A DNA stretch of 64,000 bases from CBDDDW01 sp965226805 (GCA_965226805.1 CBDDDW010000023.1:1-64000); one strand, 5' to 3'; shown: positions 1-9,113, counted from the stretch's first letter. A program made the numbers and translations. The notes: generated from the letters alone by a model not told the origin.

Positions 1-6
1 TGGCCC

Positions 7-612
7 TTAATCATGGGACACAGTAGCATGTGGGTTGATCACCCAGGGATAACCCAGACGCGCCGCCCGCTTTATTGCCTTGTCGTGGTCCGCAGCTATC
101 CATATGGGAGGATGAGGCTTCTGGGTCGTCTGACACGTCGACTTCGCTTTGGGCAGGTCATAGAACTTGCCTTGATACTCCACTTCCTCCTGTGTCCACA
201 GCATCTTCATTACCTTCAAGGACTCGAGCATCCGGGGGACTCTCTCGCTCCTCGGTATGCTGAATGCGGCGTATTCCTCTTCCCGATAGCCGATGCCGAC
301 ACCGAAAATGAAATTGCCGTCCGTAATTCCGTCCAGGGTAGCCACGGACTCGGCGATTTCCACTGGGTTGTGCAACGGAAGCAGTATAATCGTGGACGCC
401 AGCGTCATATCCCCTGCTTCCGGGGCCAGGCGCGCCAGGTATGGAAAGCACGTGGGCATCCGATATGGATGAGAGAGATAGTGGGAACCGGCCGCTATTA
501 GATCGAATCCCGCATCCCTCGCTGCCCTGACCACCTCCAGGCTCTCTTCGATCTTCTGGTACATCGAACCTTCAGACGAATACTGGTTGGCGACGAATAT
601 GCCAAGTTTCAA
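7..612 (-). pseudogene. LLM class flavin-dependent oxidoreductase, truncated
   Basis: The 201 residues match the N-terminal two thirds of luciferase-like (FMN/F420-dependent) monooxygenases, which are usually 320-370 aa. Family stretches seen are GFDLIAAGSHYL (~36-47), the LHNPVEIAE segment (~80) and FGVGIGYREEEY (~103). Translation starts at a TTG (610-612) preceded by GGGAGG. The frame ends at TAA (7-9) just after INPHA, where relatives continue for more than 100 residues. Reading one base further on gives M-I-K-G, so a one-base insertion in the CCC just upstream would explain the stop. The remainder lies outside the window. Two more LLM genes lie at 23731 and 26619. Confidence 0.75.
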
Positions 613-858
613 ACAGACCTCCCAGAGCTACGACCGAATGCGATCCTAGCTACAGCGGATTGACCACAGGAATTGTAACATTAGCGAGTCCGCGGCTCAA
701 GCGCTTGTCAGCCAAGATCGACTTCAGCCGGAGGAGCTCCAGGTTGTGAACCCGTATACATAGAAAAATCGGGGCCCCTCAGCCGCAACGTGTCGCCGTA
801 CCAGGTCAAATGCGCCCGCCTTGTGTTCCCGAGTAGCAAGCACTATACTCCCCGTGAA

Positions 859-1530
859 ATGGATGACCAGCCGATCCGAAACGACGATGCGACTGGAGAG
901 CTTCGTCTGTTTCCCCTGAACACAGTACTGTTCCCGGGCGTGAAGTTGCCTCTTCGCATATTCGAGGAGCGATACAAGCTCATGATCGGTGAGTGCCTTG
1001 AGGAGGAAGCCCCTTTCGGAGTGGTCTTGATCCAGGATGGACAGGAAGTGGGAGGGCCGGCAACACCCTATCGGGTTGGCACCACGGCGCGGATTACTGA
1101 GGTCGAGCGGCTGGAGGACGGGCGCATGAACCTCTCCACCATCGGGGAGCGACGTTTCCGTCTAGTCGAGACGTTACAGGAAAGCCCATACCTCAAGGGA
1201 AAGGTAGAATACATCTCTGAGGAGCTCGGGGAGGTCGGCGCAGGTGTCCTGGATAAGGCCTCGGAGCTCTTCGAAGAGTGCCTGCGGGGTCTGTCGGGAC
1301 TCCAGGGTGGCTGGACCCACCAGGCGAAGGTCGATCAGGAACCACAACAACTCTCGTACTCAGTAGCTCACTACCTGGAGCTGCCCCCAAAAGCGAAGCA
1401 ACGACTCCTGGAACTCCCCAACACCGGTGAGCGACTATACTATGAGATACCGCTACTCGAGGGCGCCAATAAGAGGATCAGGGAAGCATTGATCAAGCGT
1501 AGCCCTTACAAGGGACCTAAGCTAAATTGA
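859..1530 (+). CDS. LON substrate-binding domain protein
   Basis: 223 aa from the ATG at 859. An in-frame extension to 790 is possible but carries no family sequence. Residues ~14-210 form one LON N-terminal (PUA-like) domain: LFPLNTVLFPG then LRIFEERYKLMI near the start, FGVVLI and GTTARITEVERLEDGRM in the middle. There is no AAA+ or Ser-Lys protease part, so this is the stand-alone domain form (Pfam LON_substr_bdg), not Lon protease. Stand-alone LON proteins probably bind peptides or partner proteins in the cytoplasm, but their exact role is unsettled. It stands alone, with a convergent neighbour at 1662. Confidence 0.85.
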   Translation: MDDQPIRNDDATGELRLFPLNTVLFPGVKLPLRIFEERYKLMIGECLEEEAPFGVVLIQDGQEVGGPATPYRVGTTARITEVERLEDGRMNLSTIGERRFRLVETLQESPYLKGKVEYISEELGEVGAGVLDKASELFEECLRGLSGLQGGWTHQAKVDQEPQQLSYSVAHYLELPPKAKQRLLELPNTGERLYYEIPLLEGANKRIREALIKRSPYKGPKLN

Positions 1531-1661
1531 GCCTCGCTGAGTCTAACCGGGCTGGGGGCTCACAGGCAGTGGGGTTACGAACGGCGCACGGTGTTCCTGC
1601 CAGGGACCGCGGAGCCGGGCTCTCCGGCTGAGCCAGTACCGCCGGACAGGAGTCACGACGC

Positions 1662-2594
1662 TCAAGGCGAAAAGGATTCCCCGTAGATGCGGATGGCAGC
1701 TCCCTCGGGCACCATCCCCGAGAAAAGCTCGGGGTGCAGCATTTCAGCCATTATCTCCAGGCCGTCCACCACCCTTGGACCAGAACGGCTGAAGTAGGAG
1801 CTGGCGTCCACGGCATATACCCTCCCCTCTCGGACCGCCGGCAGCGACTCCCACCCCTCTCGCGAGGTGAGCAGGGGAACCTCTTTCAGGGTGCGTTTCG
1901 CGTCGAACCCGCAGGGTGTGACCACTATTACGTCTGGGCGCTGCTCCAGAACCTGCTGCCACTCGACCCTGAAGGACGGACTGTCCTTTCTGCCCAAACA
2001 GTCCTCTCCCCCTGCCAGCTCCACCATCTCGGGGACCCAGTGACCGGCGCACAGCACCGGCTCCATCCACTCCAAGCAGGCCACTCTTGGTTTCGCGTCT
2101 GATAGGGCGACCTTCCCCCTCACACGGTCGATACGCCGACTTAGGGACGTAGTCAACCTGATGGCCTCCTCCCCTGATGAGGTCGCTTCTCCCACCCGCA
2201 TGATGTCTCTCAGCACATCATCCAGGCAAGTGGGATCAAGGGACAGGATGACAGGCTTCTTGGGAAGGTCCTCGGTCGCGTCGGCAACCTGCCGCGCCGT
2301 AATCGCTCACTCCCCGCAGAGTTCCTGGGTGAGCAGCAGGTCCGGCTCCACCTGCCGGAGAAGCTCCTCGTCGATATCGTATATCCCCTTGCCCAACTCG
2401 AGACGGCCTTGAATAATCTCATGGATCTCCGAGCTGGAATAGTAGCGGTCTTCGAAGACAGAATTCACTATCCTGGGCAGGTCTCTCGCCTCGGGAGGAT
2501 AATCACACTCATGGCTGACTCCGTATATTCGATCGCCCATGCCCAGGGAAAAGACCATCTCAGTGGCGCTGGGTAAGAAGGAACAGATACGCAT
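1662..2594 (-). CDS. Cobalamin-binding BtuF-like protein with in-frame UGA (candidate selenoprotein)
   Basis: Read through, this is 310 aa, a normal length for cobalamin-binding proteins of the BtuF/FepB (COG0614) type. It starts MRICSFLPSATEMV without a signal peptide, as in the cytoplasmic-looking subgroup. Further matches are GVSHECDYPPEA, PDLLLTQELC, then after the TGA codon a segment ending VILSLDPTCLDD, and GRVYAVDASSYFSR near the C-terminus. Codon 96 is TGA (2307-2309). It falls in LCGE-TGA-AI, where relatives I recall have LCxVCAV, so TGA replaces the second Cys of a CxxC. Homology continues in the same frame on both sides. A GGU-loop hairpin follows the TGA. A simple nonsense mutation is the alternative. 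Confidence 0.8.
2274..2309 (-). promoter_or_regulatory. Candidate bacterial SECIS hairpin after in-frame UGA
   Basis: On the mRNA, 12 bases after the start of the UGA begins a hairpin. Three G/C pairs (GCG with CGC) and one bulged A lie below five pairs (CGGCA with UGCCG), closed by a GGU loop. The loop G lies 17 bases after the UGA. Bacterial SECIS elements, such as that of E. coli fdhF, place a GGU-type apical loop at almost exactly this distance. Assignment is by eye; no folding energy was computed. Confidence 0.55.
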
Positions 2595-2941
2595 CGCGCA
2601 ATCCCCCGGCTGTCAAGTATCCATTATCTGGCCTTGCTTGTCCCTACGCGCTACCCAGAAACAGCGATCCGTGGGCCGTGCGTTAGGCAGCAGTCCGGCG
2701 CACCTTCAACCTGCAGGTGGTAAACGGGCCCATTATGCCATGCCGTACAGACGTTGTACACCCTGACGTGCGCCGGAAAACCGACCTACGGATTGCGCCC
2801 CCTCTTAGTTCGGTGATTGTGCTATAGTAGACCCCGGATTTTCCGAAGGGATTAAGGGAGGCCCCGCGGCGGCATGTACCCGCCAGACGAACGTGCGCCT
2901 GGTCCTGTTCATACGCCCGCACCAGTATTAGGTAGGCAAGA

Positions 2942-4147
2942 GTGAGCCCCAAGCGAATAATCTCCCCTGAGAATTTCCCCTGGCTGGACTACAAACGCTA
3001 CACCTTCTCCATGGGCGTGGAGAAGAGTGGACTCCTCTTTCTGTCCGGCGAGTCGGGCAGCCAGTACGACCCCAACCTGGGGCGAGTGGTATGCAGAGGT
3101 GGCGTGGTGGAGCAGATCCGCCTGGCCTACGAGAAGCTGAAGGTGGTTCTGGAGGCCGCGGGCGCCGGATTCGAGAACGTGGTCAAGACCGTTGACTACA
3201 TCGCCCCTCAGGCGCTGCCCGAATACAGGGACACGGCTGAGGTGCGTCGCGAATACTTCAAAGGCAGCTGGCCTGCCTCCACCGGGATAGTGGTAGAGCG
3301 CCTCCTGCGCCCAGACGGACTAATCGAAGTAGACGCGGTAGCGGTGTTGGACTCCAAGAAAGAGGCCGTCAATCCAGGGTGGCCTCGCTACGACCGCCTC
3401 ACTTACCACCCCGGTGTGCGGGCGGGAGACCTACTTTGCATATCCGGGATCACCGCAGACCGCCGAGACCAGCCGGAAGGGAGCTCTCAGATATCGGCCG
3501 TGGACCAGGCAGCAGCCATATATGGGAAAGTTTCAGAGGTCCTGGAGGAGGCTGGAGCCACTCCGCGCCACCTCGCTAAGTCCCTGGAGTACCTGACTCC
3601 CGATTGCCGAAAGGAGTACCAGTCGAGCTGGGAGGTCCTCCGAGGATTCGCCAAGGAGGCGGTTCCCGCGTCGACGGAAGTCGCCATGAACCGCCTCCTT
3701 CGCCCCGAGGCCCTCATAGAGGTCGAAACCGTAGCCGTTCTGGGCGAGGGTCGGGAGACTGTTACGCCGGCGGGATGGAGCAGCTATTCCAGCGTCGCGG
3801 CGGGCCCAGCAGCCGTCAGAAGCGGCAAGTACCTATTCCTCTCGGGCCAGATGGGCATAGACCACCGCACCGCCTCTATAGTAGGGGAAATGGACATCGT
3901 CGCCCAGTCCAGGCAGGCTTACGATAATATCCGCCGGGTTGTGGAGGCCGCGGGAGGCACACTGGCCGATATCGTTAAGACCGTCGAGTTCGTCACCTCT
4001 CCGGGTCTCGCGAAATACCGGGCTCAGGCCGACGTGCGCCGGGAAGTCTTCGATGACGTATTCCCGGCGGCGACGGGGGTGGTGGTCAGCTCTTTGTCCC
4101 ACCCCGACGCACTAATCCAGGTAGACGCCATCGCAATCCTGGACTGA
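2942..4147 (+). CDS. Triple RidA (YjgF/UK114) domain fusion protein
   Basis: 401 aa from GTG 2942, made of three consecutive RidA-like domains (about 1-138, 139-270 and 275-401). Each has a ...LFLSG-type strand, a helix ending xxDIVKT or similar, and a closing ALIxVDAxAVL strand. RidA enzymes are normally ~130-aa homotrimers that hydrolyse reactive imines, so this gene appears to encode a covalent trimer. In all three units the position of the imine-binding Arg of E. coli RidA (PARS...) reads PAST or PAAT, so the classical deaminase residue is missing and another activity or binding role is likely. A MaoC-type dehydratase follows 25 bases downstream on the same strand. Confidence 0.9.
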   Translation: MSPKRIISPENFPWLDYKRYTFSMGVEKSGLLFLSGESGSQYDPNLGRVVCRGGVVEQIRLAYEKLKVVLEAAGAGFENVVKTVDYIAPQALPEYRDTAEVRREYFKGSWPASTGIVVERLLRPDGLIEVDAVAVLDSKKEAVNPGWPRYDRLTYHPGVRAGDLLCISGITADRRDQPEGSSQISAVDQAAAIYGKVSEVLEEAGATPRHLAKSLEYLTPDCRKEYQSSWEVLRGFAKEAVPASTEVAMNRLLRPEALIEVETVAVLGEGRETVTPAGWSSYSSVAAGPAAVRSGKYLFLSGQMGIDHRTASIVGEMDIVAQSRQAYDNIRRVVEAAGGTLADIVKTVEFVTSPGLAKYRAQADVRREVFDDVFPAATGVVVSSLSHPDALIQVDAIAILD

Positions 4148-4172
4148 AATCGGGCTCGCGCAAGGGAGGCAG

Positions 4173-5210
4173 ATGCCCAGTCCCGAGTCTTCCGCTTTAA
4201 CGCCGGATGTCATGGCATTGCTTGGCCAGGAGTGGGTGTTCACCGCTCCTGAGGAGGTGAGCAGCGCATCCATCCGGAAATTCGCCTCGGCCATTGGAGA
4301 CCCCAACCCCGTGTATCACGATCAGGATTACGCACTCAAGACCAAGTACCAGGGGATAGTCGCTCCGCCGACATTTGTATGCGAAACGATGCAGTATCTG
4401 GGCGGCGACCTGGACGAATCCGGGACTCCAGCCAGGAGGCCCAGGATTCCCCTCGGCATGGAGATAAGGGGGGGCAACGAGTACGAGCTCTTCCAGCCCC
4501 TTCGTCCTCAGGACGTCCTGACTGTCCGGTGGAGGATTGCTGACATTCGAGAGCGGGATGGCCGCACCGGCAAGCTCCTCTTCCTGGTTTCGGAGATCAC
4601 CTATACCAACCAGCGCCAGGAGAAGCTCGCGGTGAACAGGGAGACCTCAATATTTCGGGATACAGGCTCACAGAAGGACACGGTAAGGCAACCAAAAGAG
4701 CCGGCACCCGACGAGGCGGTAAGACAGCCCAGTGAGCCAGTTCCAGGCGATTCCATCATCGAGCCGGAGATGCCACCTCGAACCCTTGACCGTCCCTTGT
4801 CCTTCAAGGACGTAAGCATCGGGGACGAAATCACACCGTTATGTAAAGAGATTTCCCTACAGCGTATGGTAATCTACGCGGCGGCAACCTGGGACTTCAA
4901 TCGCTACCATTACGACCAAGAGTACGCGAGAGCATTGGGGTTTGCCGGACCCTTTATTGACGGGCAGATGCTGGGCGCATTCTTGGCTCAGATGCTGGCC
5001 GACTGGGCTGGGGACCCTGGGGTGATCGCCAGGCTAAGCTTCCGGTTTCGGGATTTCTCTTTCCCAGGAGACCGACTCGTCTGCAAGGGCCGGGTGACCG
5101 GCAAGTCGGAGGGAGAGGACGACAACCTGGTCGATTGCGAGCTTTGGATAGAGGACCAGGCGAGCAGGCCCATACTGTCGCCCGGACTCGCTACCCTGGC
5201 GCTGCCGTGA
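4173..5210 (+). CDS. MaoC-like double hotdog dehydratase
   Basis: 345 aa with two hotdog folds. The N-terminal half (~15-160) is a FAS1-like dehydratase domain, with IRKFASAIGDPNPVYHD, IVAPPTFVC and an RDGRTGKLLFLV strand. A linker rich in Pro and Glu (~165-210) leads to a MaoC-type domain (~215-345) with SLQRMVIYAAATWDFNRYHYD, which carries the D-x-N-x-x-H catalytic pattern, and GQMLGAFLAQ. Members hydrate enoyl-CoA or similar conjugated thioesters. It lies directly after the RidA fusion and converges on the hydantoinase, which suggests a small catabolic cluster. The actual substrate cannot be read from the sequence. Confidence 0.85.
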   Translation: MPSPESSALTPDVMALLGQEWVFTAPEEVSSASIRKFASAIGDPNPVYHDQDYALKTKYQGIVAPPTFVCETMQYLGGDLDESGTPARRPRIPLGMEIRGGNEYELFQPLRPQDVLTVRWRIADIRERDGRTGKLLFLVSEITYTNQRQEKLAVNRETSIFRDTGSQKDTVRQPKEPAPDEAVRQPSEPVPGDSIIEPEMPPRTLDRPLSFKDVSIGDEITPLCKEISLQRMVIYAAATWDFNRYHYDQEYARALGFAGPFIDGQMLGAFLAQMLADWAGDPGVIARLSFRFRDFSFPGDRLVCKGRVTGKSEGEDDNLVDCELWIEDQASRPILSPGLATLALP

Positions 5211-5222
5211 GAGGATCAATCC

Positions 5223-6674
5223 TCACTTTTCTATCTTGTGTCCTTTGGGCGCATATGCGGCAGCATTGGGGTCCCTGGGCAGGAACCGTCCCCGTCCCGG
5301 CTGACCCACGATCTCCCCCTTCTCCATAACCACCGCTCCCCGTTGCATGGTCAACTCGGGCATACCCAATAGCTCAAGACCCTCGAAGGCGCAAAAGTCG
5401 GAGTTGCCGTGCTGCCGGTCCACTAGGTGGATCCTGGCCGGGTCCCATATGACGAGGTCGGCGTCCGAACCAGGTTGAATTACCCCCTTCTTTGGGTAGA
5501 GCCCGAATATCTTGGCTGGGTTTTCACAGAACACCTGCACAAGCCGGGGAAGCGTGATCTTTCCCCTGTTGACCCCATAGCTCCAGACGACCGGCACCAT
5601 GAACTCTATCGTATTCAGGCCATAGCGGACTTCAAACACATTCTTCCCCGCGTCCGGGGGGACTGGGTCCGAAGGATCGGTGTCCAATTTCCCCGTCAGC
5701 TTCTGTAGCTTGGTGAGGCCCCCAGAGTCGCTGGCGACGACATCGATAGTCCCATCGGCCAGGGCGTCCCACAGCGCATCGCAGTCTTCCTTCTGGCGAA
5801 GGGGAGGGCCCACCTTCGCTAGGGGGCCCTTCAGCATTTCGTCGTTGGTAAGAGTGAGGTAGTGTGAGCAAGTCTCGGTGAAAAGAGGAAGGCCCTCCTG
5901 CCTGAACCCCCGCACGAGCGGAATCACTTCGTGGGTACTGAGATGCACCGGATACAGGGGACAGCCCGTTACCTGTGAGAACACATTAGCTCGGTAGACG
6001 CCCTCTGCCTCGAGGATGTTGGGCTGGGATGGGAGGAACCATTCTGAAGAAGTCTTCCCCTCGACGGTGTACCGGTCAATGAGATAATCGATGCAGCAGC
6101 CGGTCTCCGCATGTACCATGGCAAGGCCGCCATCTCTCCCCGCCAGGTCCATTATTTTCATCATGCCGTTGTCCGACATCATCATGCCCCGCCGCTGATA
6201 GGCCAGAAACATCTTGTGGGAGATGATGCCCATGCGCATTAGCTCGGGTACTGACCGCTCAAGAGTATCCTCGTCCGCCGCGGTGTACGTGGCATGAACC
6301 GAGAAATCGATATACGACAGGCGCTCGCCCTCCTCAATAAACCTCTTGATCACATCGGTCGTGTAGCCACTCAGCCCCCAGCCGGCGACGTTGCCTATGA
6401 AAGCCAGCACCGTTGTCACACCTCCGTAGGAGGCGCAAATGGAGTATTGGTCCATCTTGTCGGCGTACACTGGGTGGCAGTGAGCGTCTACGGCCCCCGG
6501 CAATACGTATTTTCCGGAGGCGTCGATTACCCGCGATGCTTCTCGTTGGGAAAGGTCGTCGCCGAGCTCCAATATCAGGCCGCCGGTGATTAGCACGTCG
6601 CGCCGGGAAATATCCCGGCCCGTGACCATGAGGCCCCCTTTGACGAGCACATCAGCTTTGTTACCGCTGGTCAT
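5223..6674 (-). CDS. Dihydropyrimidinase/hydantoinase family amidohydrolase
   Basis: 483 aa, full length for D-hydantoinases. Metal-site motifs are visible: DAHCHP (~64-69), the carbamylated-Lys segment ISHKMFLAY (~150), MVHAE (~186), PVHLSTHE (~244) and VASDSGG (~314), where the Asp is kept but the usual following His or Asn is Ser. The C-terminal ENPAKIFGLYPKKGxIxPGxDAD segment is typical. The enzyme opens cyclic amides such as dihydropyrimidines or hydantoins in the cytoplasm. It is followed on the mRNA side by nothing close, and preceded by the FAH-family gene (20 bases apart), so the two are probably co-transcribed from the promoter at 7598-7626. Confidence 0.92.
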   Translation of the reverse strand: MTSGNKADVLVKGGLMVTGRDISRRDVLITGGLILELGDDLSQREASRVIDASGKYVLPGAVDAHCHPVYADKMDQYSICASYGGVTTVLAFIGNVAGWGLSGYTTDVIKRFIEEGERLSYIDFSVHATYTAADEDTLERSVPELMRMGIISHKMFLAYQRRGMMMSDNGMMKIMDLAGRDGGLAMVHAETGCCIDYLIDRYTVEGKTSSEWFLPSQPNILEAEGVYRANVFSQVTGCPLYPVHLSTHEVIPLVRGFRQEGLPLFTETCSHYLTLTNDEMLKGPLAKVGPPLRQKEDCDALWDALADGTIDVVASDSGGLTKLQKLTGKLDTDPSDPVPPDAGKNVFEVRYGLNTIEFMVPVVWSYGVNRGKITLPRLVQVFCENPAKIFGLYPKKGVIQPGSDADLVIWDPARIHLVDRQHGNSDFCAFEGLELLGMPELTMQRGAVVMEKGEIVGQPGRGRFLPRDPNAAAYAPKGHKIEK

Positions 6675-6694
6675 GGCTACCCTACCTCGCGGGG

Positions 6695-7450
6695 CTATTC
6701 TTCCCTCTCTACCGGGTTGGAGAGAACTCCTATCCCTTCGATCTCTATTTCCACAATGTCACCGGCGTCTATGTGCGACGGTTTGCCAAAAGCGCCCATA
6801 AAAATCAGGTCCCCGGGTTCCAGGGTCTGCCTCCGTGATATAAAGCTGATGACAGCAGGAACGTCAAACAGGAGGTTAGCGGTGTTGTCGGCCCGTATCT
6901 CGGTACCGTTGACCCTGATCCGGATCACTGCGTCTTGAGGATCGACGTCGTCCGCGATGAACGGACCCGCAGGAGCGAACGTGTCAGAGGACTTCGCCCG
7001 CCACCACTGTCTATCCGAGCGCTGCCACTCCCGTGCACTGACATCGTTGCCGCATGTGTACCCCAACACGTACTTCAGCGCTTCGCCGCTGGAAACATGC
7101 TTGCACCGGCTCTTCATCACGACCACTAACTCGCCTTCTTCGTCAAACGTCTCCACGTCATTGGGACGGATGATGGCCTCGCCGTGGCCGATGAGCGCGG
7201 AAGGGGTTACGAGAAAAATTTCTGGCTCCGTCGGGACCGGCCGGTCGCCAGTGTGGCTGGGGAAGTTCCGCCCAACGGCCAGAATCTTTGTGGGCGCGGT
7301 CGGGGGCAACAGTTTGACCTCATCCAGCTTGTGGGAGTGGTCCGTAATCTGGAACCCTTCGAATGGGGTAGTGGTGATCTCTCGGAGAGTGTTGCCCTCC
7401 AGCACCCCATAGCTGATCTGTCCATGGGCAAGGTACCGTGCGAACTTCAT
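6695..7450 (-). CDS. Fumarylacetoacetate hydrolase (FAH) family protein
   Basis: 251 aa from ATG 7450, chosen over an upstream ATG at 7567 because AGGAGGAGG lies just before it and the family sequence starts MKFARY. Typical segments are ILAVGRNF, DEEGELVVVM (acidic metal ligands), LGYTCGNDVSAR, SSDTFAPAGPF and LEPGDLIFMG. FAH-fold enzymes cleave C-C bonds of acylpyruvates or decarboxylate/hydrolyse related oxo acids using Mg or Ca. This is the short bacterial form acting in catabolism of aromatic or ring compounds. It probably shares an operon with the hydantoinase. Confidence 0.9.
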   Translation of the reverse strand: MKFARYLAHGQISYGVLEGNTLREITTTPFEGFQITDHSHKLDEVKLLPPTAPTKILAVGRNFPSHTGDRPVPTEPEIFLVTPSALIGHGEAIIRPNDVETFDEEGELVVVMKSRCKHVSSGEALKYVLGYTCGNDVSAREWQRSDRQWWRAKSSDTFAPAGPFIADDVDPQDAVIRIRVNGTEIRADNTANLLFDVPAVISFISRRQTLEPGDLIFMGAFGKPSHIDAGDIVEIEIEGIGVLSNPVEREE

Positions 7451-7597
7451 GGCTCCTCCTCCTGTCCGATTCGCGCCTTCCCGCTCTCCTTTCCCACGCA
7501 GCGAGCGCAGCGCTCTCTCCTTCGAATGGGAACTTACGGTTCGGTCCCGTATAGGAGACGGGATCACGTTACTGTGCCGGCTTTCGGCAACAACGGT

Positions 7598-7626
7598 ATA
7601 TTACTCTAACGGGAATGCGCCGTCAA
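7598..7626 (-). promoter_or_regulatory. Sigma-70-type promoter of FAH-hydantoinase operon
   Basis: On the minus strand a -35 TTGACG (7621-7626) and a -10 TAATAT (7598-7603) are separated by exactly 17 bases. Transcription would start near 7591, leaving a leader of about 140 bases before the FAH gene. Confidence 0.6.
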
Positions 7627-7779
7627 AAGAGTGCCAAACCCTAAGCGCTTCGGCTTACCGGCTGCCGGAGGACCACCTACCTGCGCATGATTTGGAGACC
7701 GATCGGGTCCCGCGCTGCCCGTACACGTTTAAAGCACCGTTTTAGACTAGTGTTCATCCTTGGGCCCTCTCCCTACCGA

Positions 7780-8254
7780 CCAGTTGGCGCGCGCTGCTGG
7801 ACGCTGTCAGTAAGCGATTCTTCGACGTGATCCTGGTCTGGGCGATGGACAGGGCCTTCAGGAGTGTCCTAGACGGGGTGCCCAGACCCTCGAGCGCCTG
7901 AAGACCTGGGGACAGGGGATCCGCTCCTACTCCGAGTCCTGGATGGACACGACCTCCCTCTTTTGGAGAGGCCCTTTATCACATGTCCTTGATCTGGGCC
8001 CAACTGGAGAGGGGCCGTCTGGTGGAGAGAGTCCAGGCCGGCATGGACCGGGCTAGGAGAAAAGGGGTGCATCTCTGGCGCCCAACCGCCCTAACCCCTC
8101 GACCCAAACCTATTGGAGGGGTTTTGTCGAGTTTTGCCTGGGGTATTAGAAGGAATCGTGAGCCGCCAATAGGGCTACGGAACAGCTGGGGATCTCCGCC
8201 GGAATCTTGGGGCGGTTGGTACACCGAAGTCAGGAGGAGGGCGAACGACCGTGA
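7780..8254 (+). pseudogene. Serine recombinase (resolvase/invertase) relic
   Basis: No single frame is open, but consecutive frames spell a small serine recombinase. RFFDVILVWAMDRAFRS (from ~7820) corresponds to the conserved DVxLVWxxDRxxRS helix. GIRSYSESWMDTTS (~7917-7958) follows, then LIWAQLERGRLVERVQAGMD (~7985-8045) and KGVHLWRP. A Hin-like helix-turn-helix closes the gene, ATEQLGISAGILGRLVHRS, ending at TGA 8252-8254. The catalytic N-terminal Ser region is not found. At least three frameshifts show it is dead. It marks an old mobile-element insertion. Confidence 0.75.
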
Positions 8255-8311
8255 CTATGGATGATGATCGTCTGTTACTTCGTTACTGGAGCAGGAATAA
8301 CTCTGGCCTTA

Positions 8312-8728
8312 CTACATCCAGCCGAGCTGCTTCAGACTGACTACATCGTTCCAAACCTTGGTCATGTGGCGGATCAGGTCGCCCTCGAACTCCATGATAT
8401 AGACGTAGTCCGCCTCTACTTGCTTTCCCGTCGGAGGCACGGGCCCACCCTCGCCAGTATGTGTACCTCGGAATACGCTGTACGCCGCCACGTTGTTCCG
8501 ATCCTCGTCCACGGCGAACGAACGCACCTCGTAGTGGCCGTCGGGCACGGGTGTGAGCAAACCCTTCATCCACTCCGTGTAGGCCTCAACGGTATCGACT
8601 CCAGCAAGCGCATCCGCCTGGGCCGAGAATGTCGCCTGCGGGTGGCAGTACAGCCGACATGTCTCCCATCCCTTTCCAGTCTCACAAGCATCGAAGAACT
8701 GCTGAGCCTTCTCTTTGATCGAACTCAT
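8312..8728 (-). CDS. SnoaL-like (NTF2 fold) protein
   Basis: 138 aa, the usual size for SnoaL-like polyketide-cyclase-related proteins. The helix KAQQFFDACETGKGW opens the cone-shaped NTF2 fold. A HPQATFSAQADALAG stretch and the closing strands YVYIMEFEGDLIRHMTKVWND follow. Family members bind small hydrophobic ligands, and some are isomerases or cyclases; the ligand here is unknown. The ATG at 8728 is preceded by GGAAAGGAA. It is monocistronic, with a clear -10 element upstream. Confidence 0.8.
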   Translation of the reverse strand: MSSIKEKAQQFFDACETGKGWETCRLYCHPQATFSAQADALAGVDTVEAYTEWMKGLLTPVPDGHYEVRSFAVDEDRNNVAAYSVFRGTHTGEGGPVPPTGKQVEADYVYIMEFEGDLIRHMTKVWNDVVSLKQLGWM

Positions 8729-8756
8729 GTATCTGTTCCTTTCCTAAATTTAAGTA

Positions 8757-8762
8757 ATTATA
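8757..8762 (-). promoter_or_regulatory. TATAAT -10 element upstream of SnoaL-like gene
   Basis: A perfect TATAAT on the minus strand lies 28 bases before the ATG of the gene at 8728. No good -35 is visible at 17 bases. Two direct copies of ATCAGG precede it and might be an activator or repressor site. Confidence 0.45.
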
Positions 8763-9113
8763 CCTGATATAACAGATTTCCTGATAGCTCCAGTCCGATT
8801 ATCTTTGCCACAGGGCCAATTCCTCAAGTGGGGCAAACGGCCGCCTCTGGTTAGTAGAGAATTATTCCGCCGCTGACCACGCCGCCGTTGCTAGATTGTC
8901 GAGGATGATAGCTCGATTAAAATGGCGACGGTGAGTCGAGCCACGCACCGGTGAATCGCCCGAAATGGGTACTCCTGGCGTTGCGCGGGAGGCGGGTTGT
9001 GCGCTAGCTAGCAGAGGCGTAGCTTGGAATGAGAAGTGGAAACGATCGCGATTCGAGGGGGGAGGCTGCTGACTCTAGTCACGGACAGAGGGAGAATGCA
9101 GCGGAGATAGCTG
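8763..9113. other. Non-coding gap
   Basis: About 350 bases between the SnoaL-like gene and the end of the TPR gene. Apart from upstream promoter sequence of the former I see no gene, terminator hairpin with T-run, or repeat here. Confidence 0.6.
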
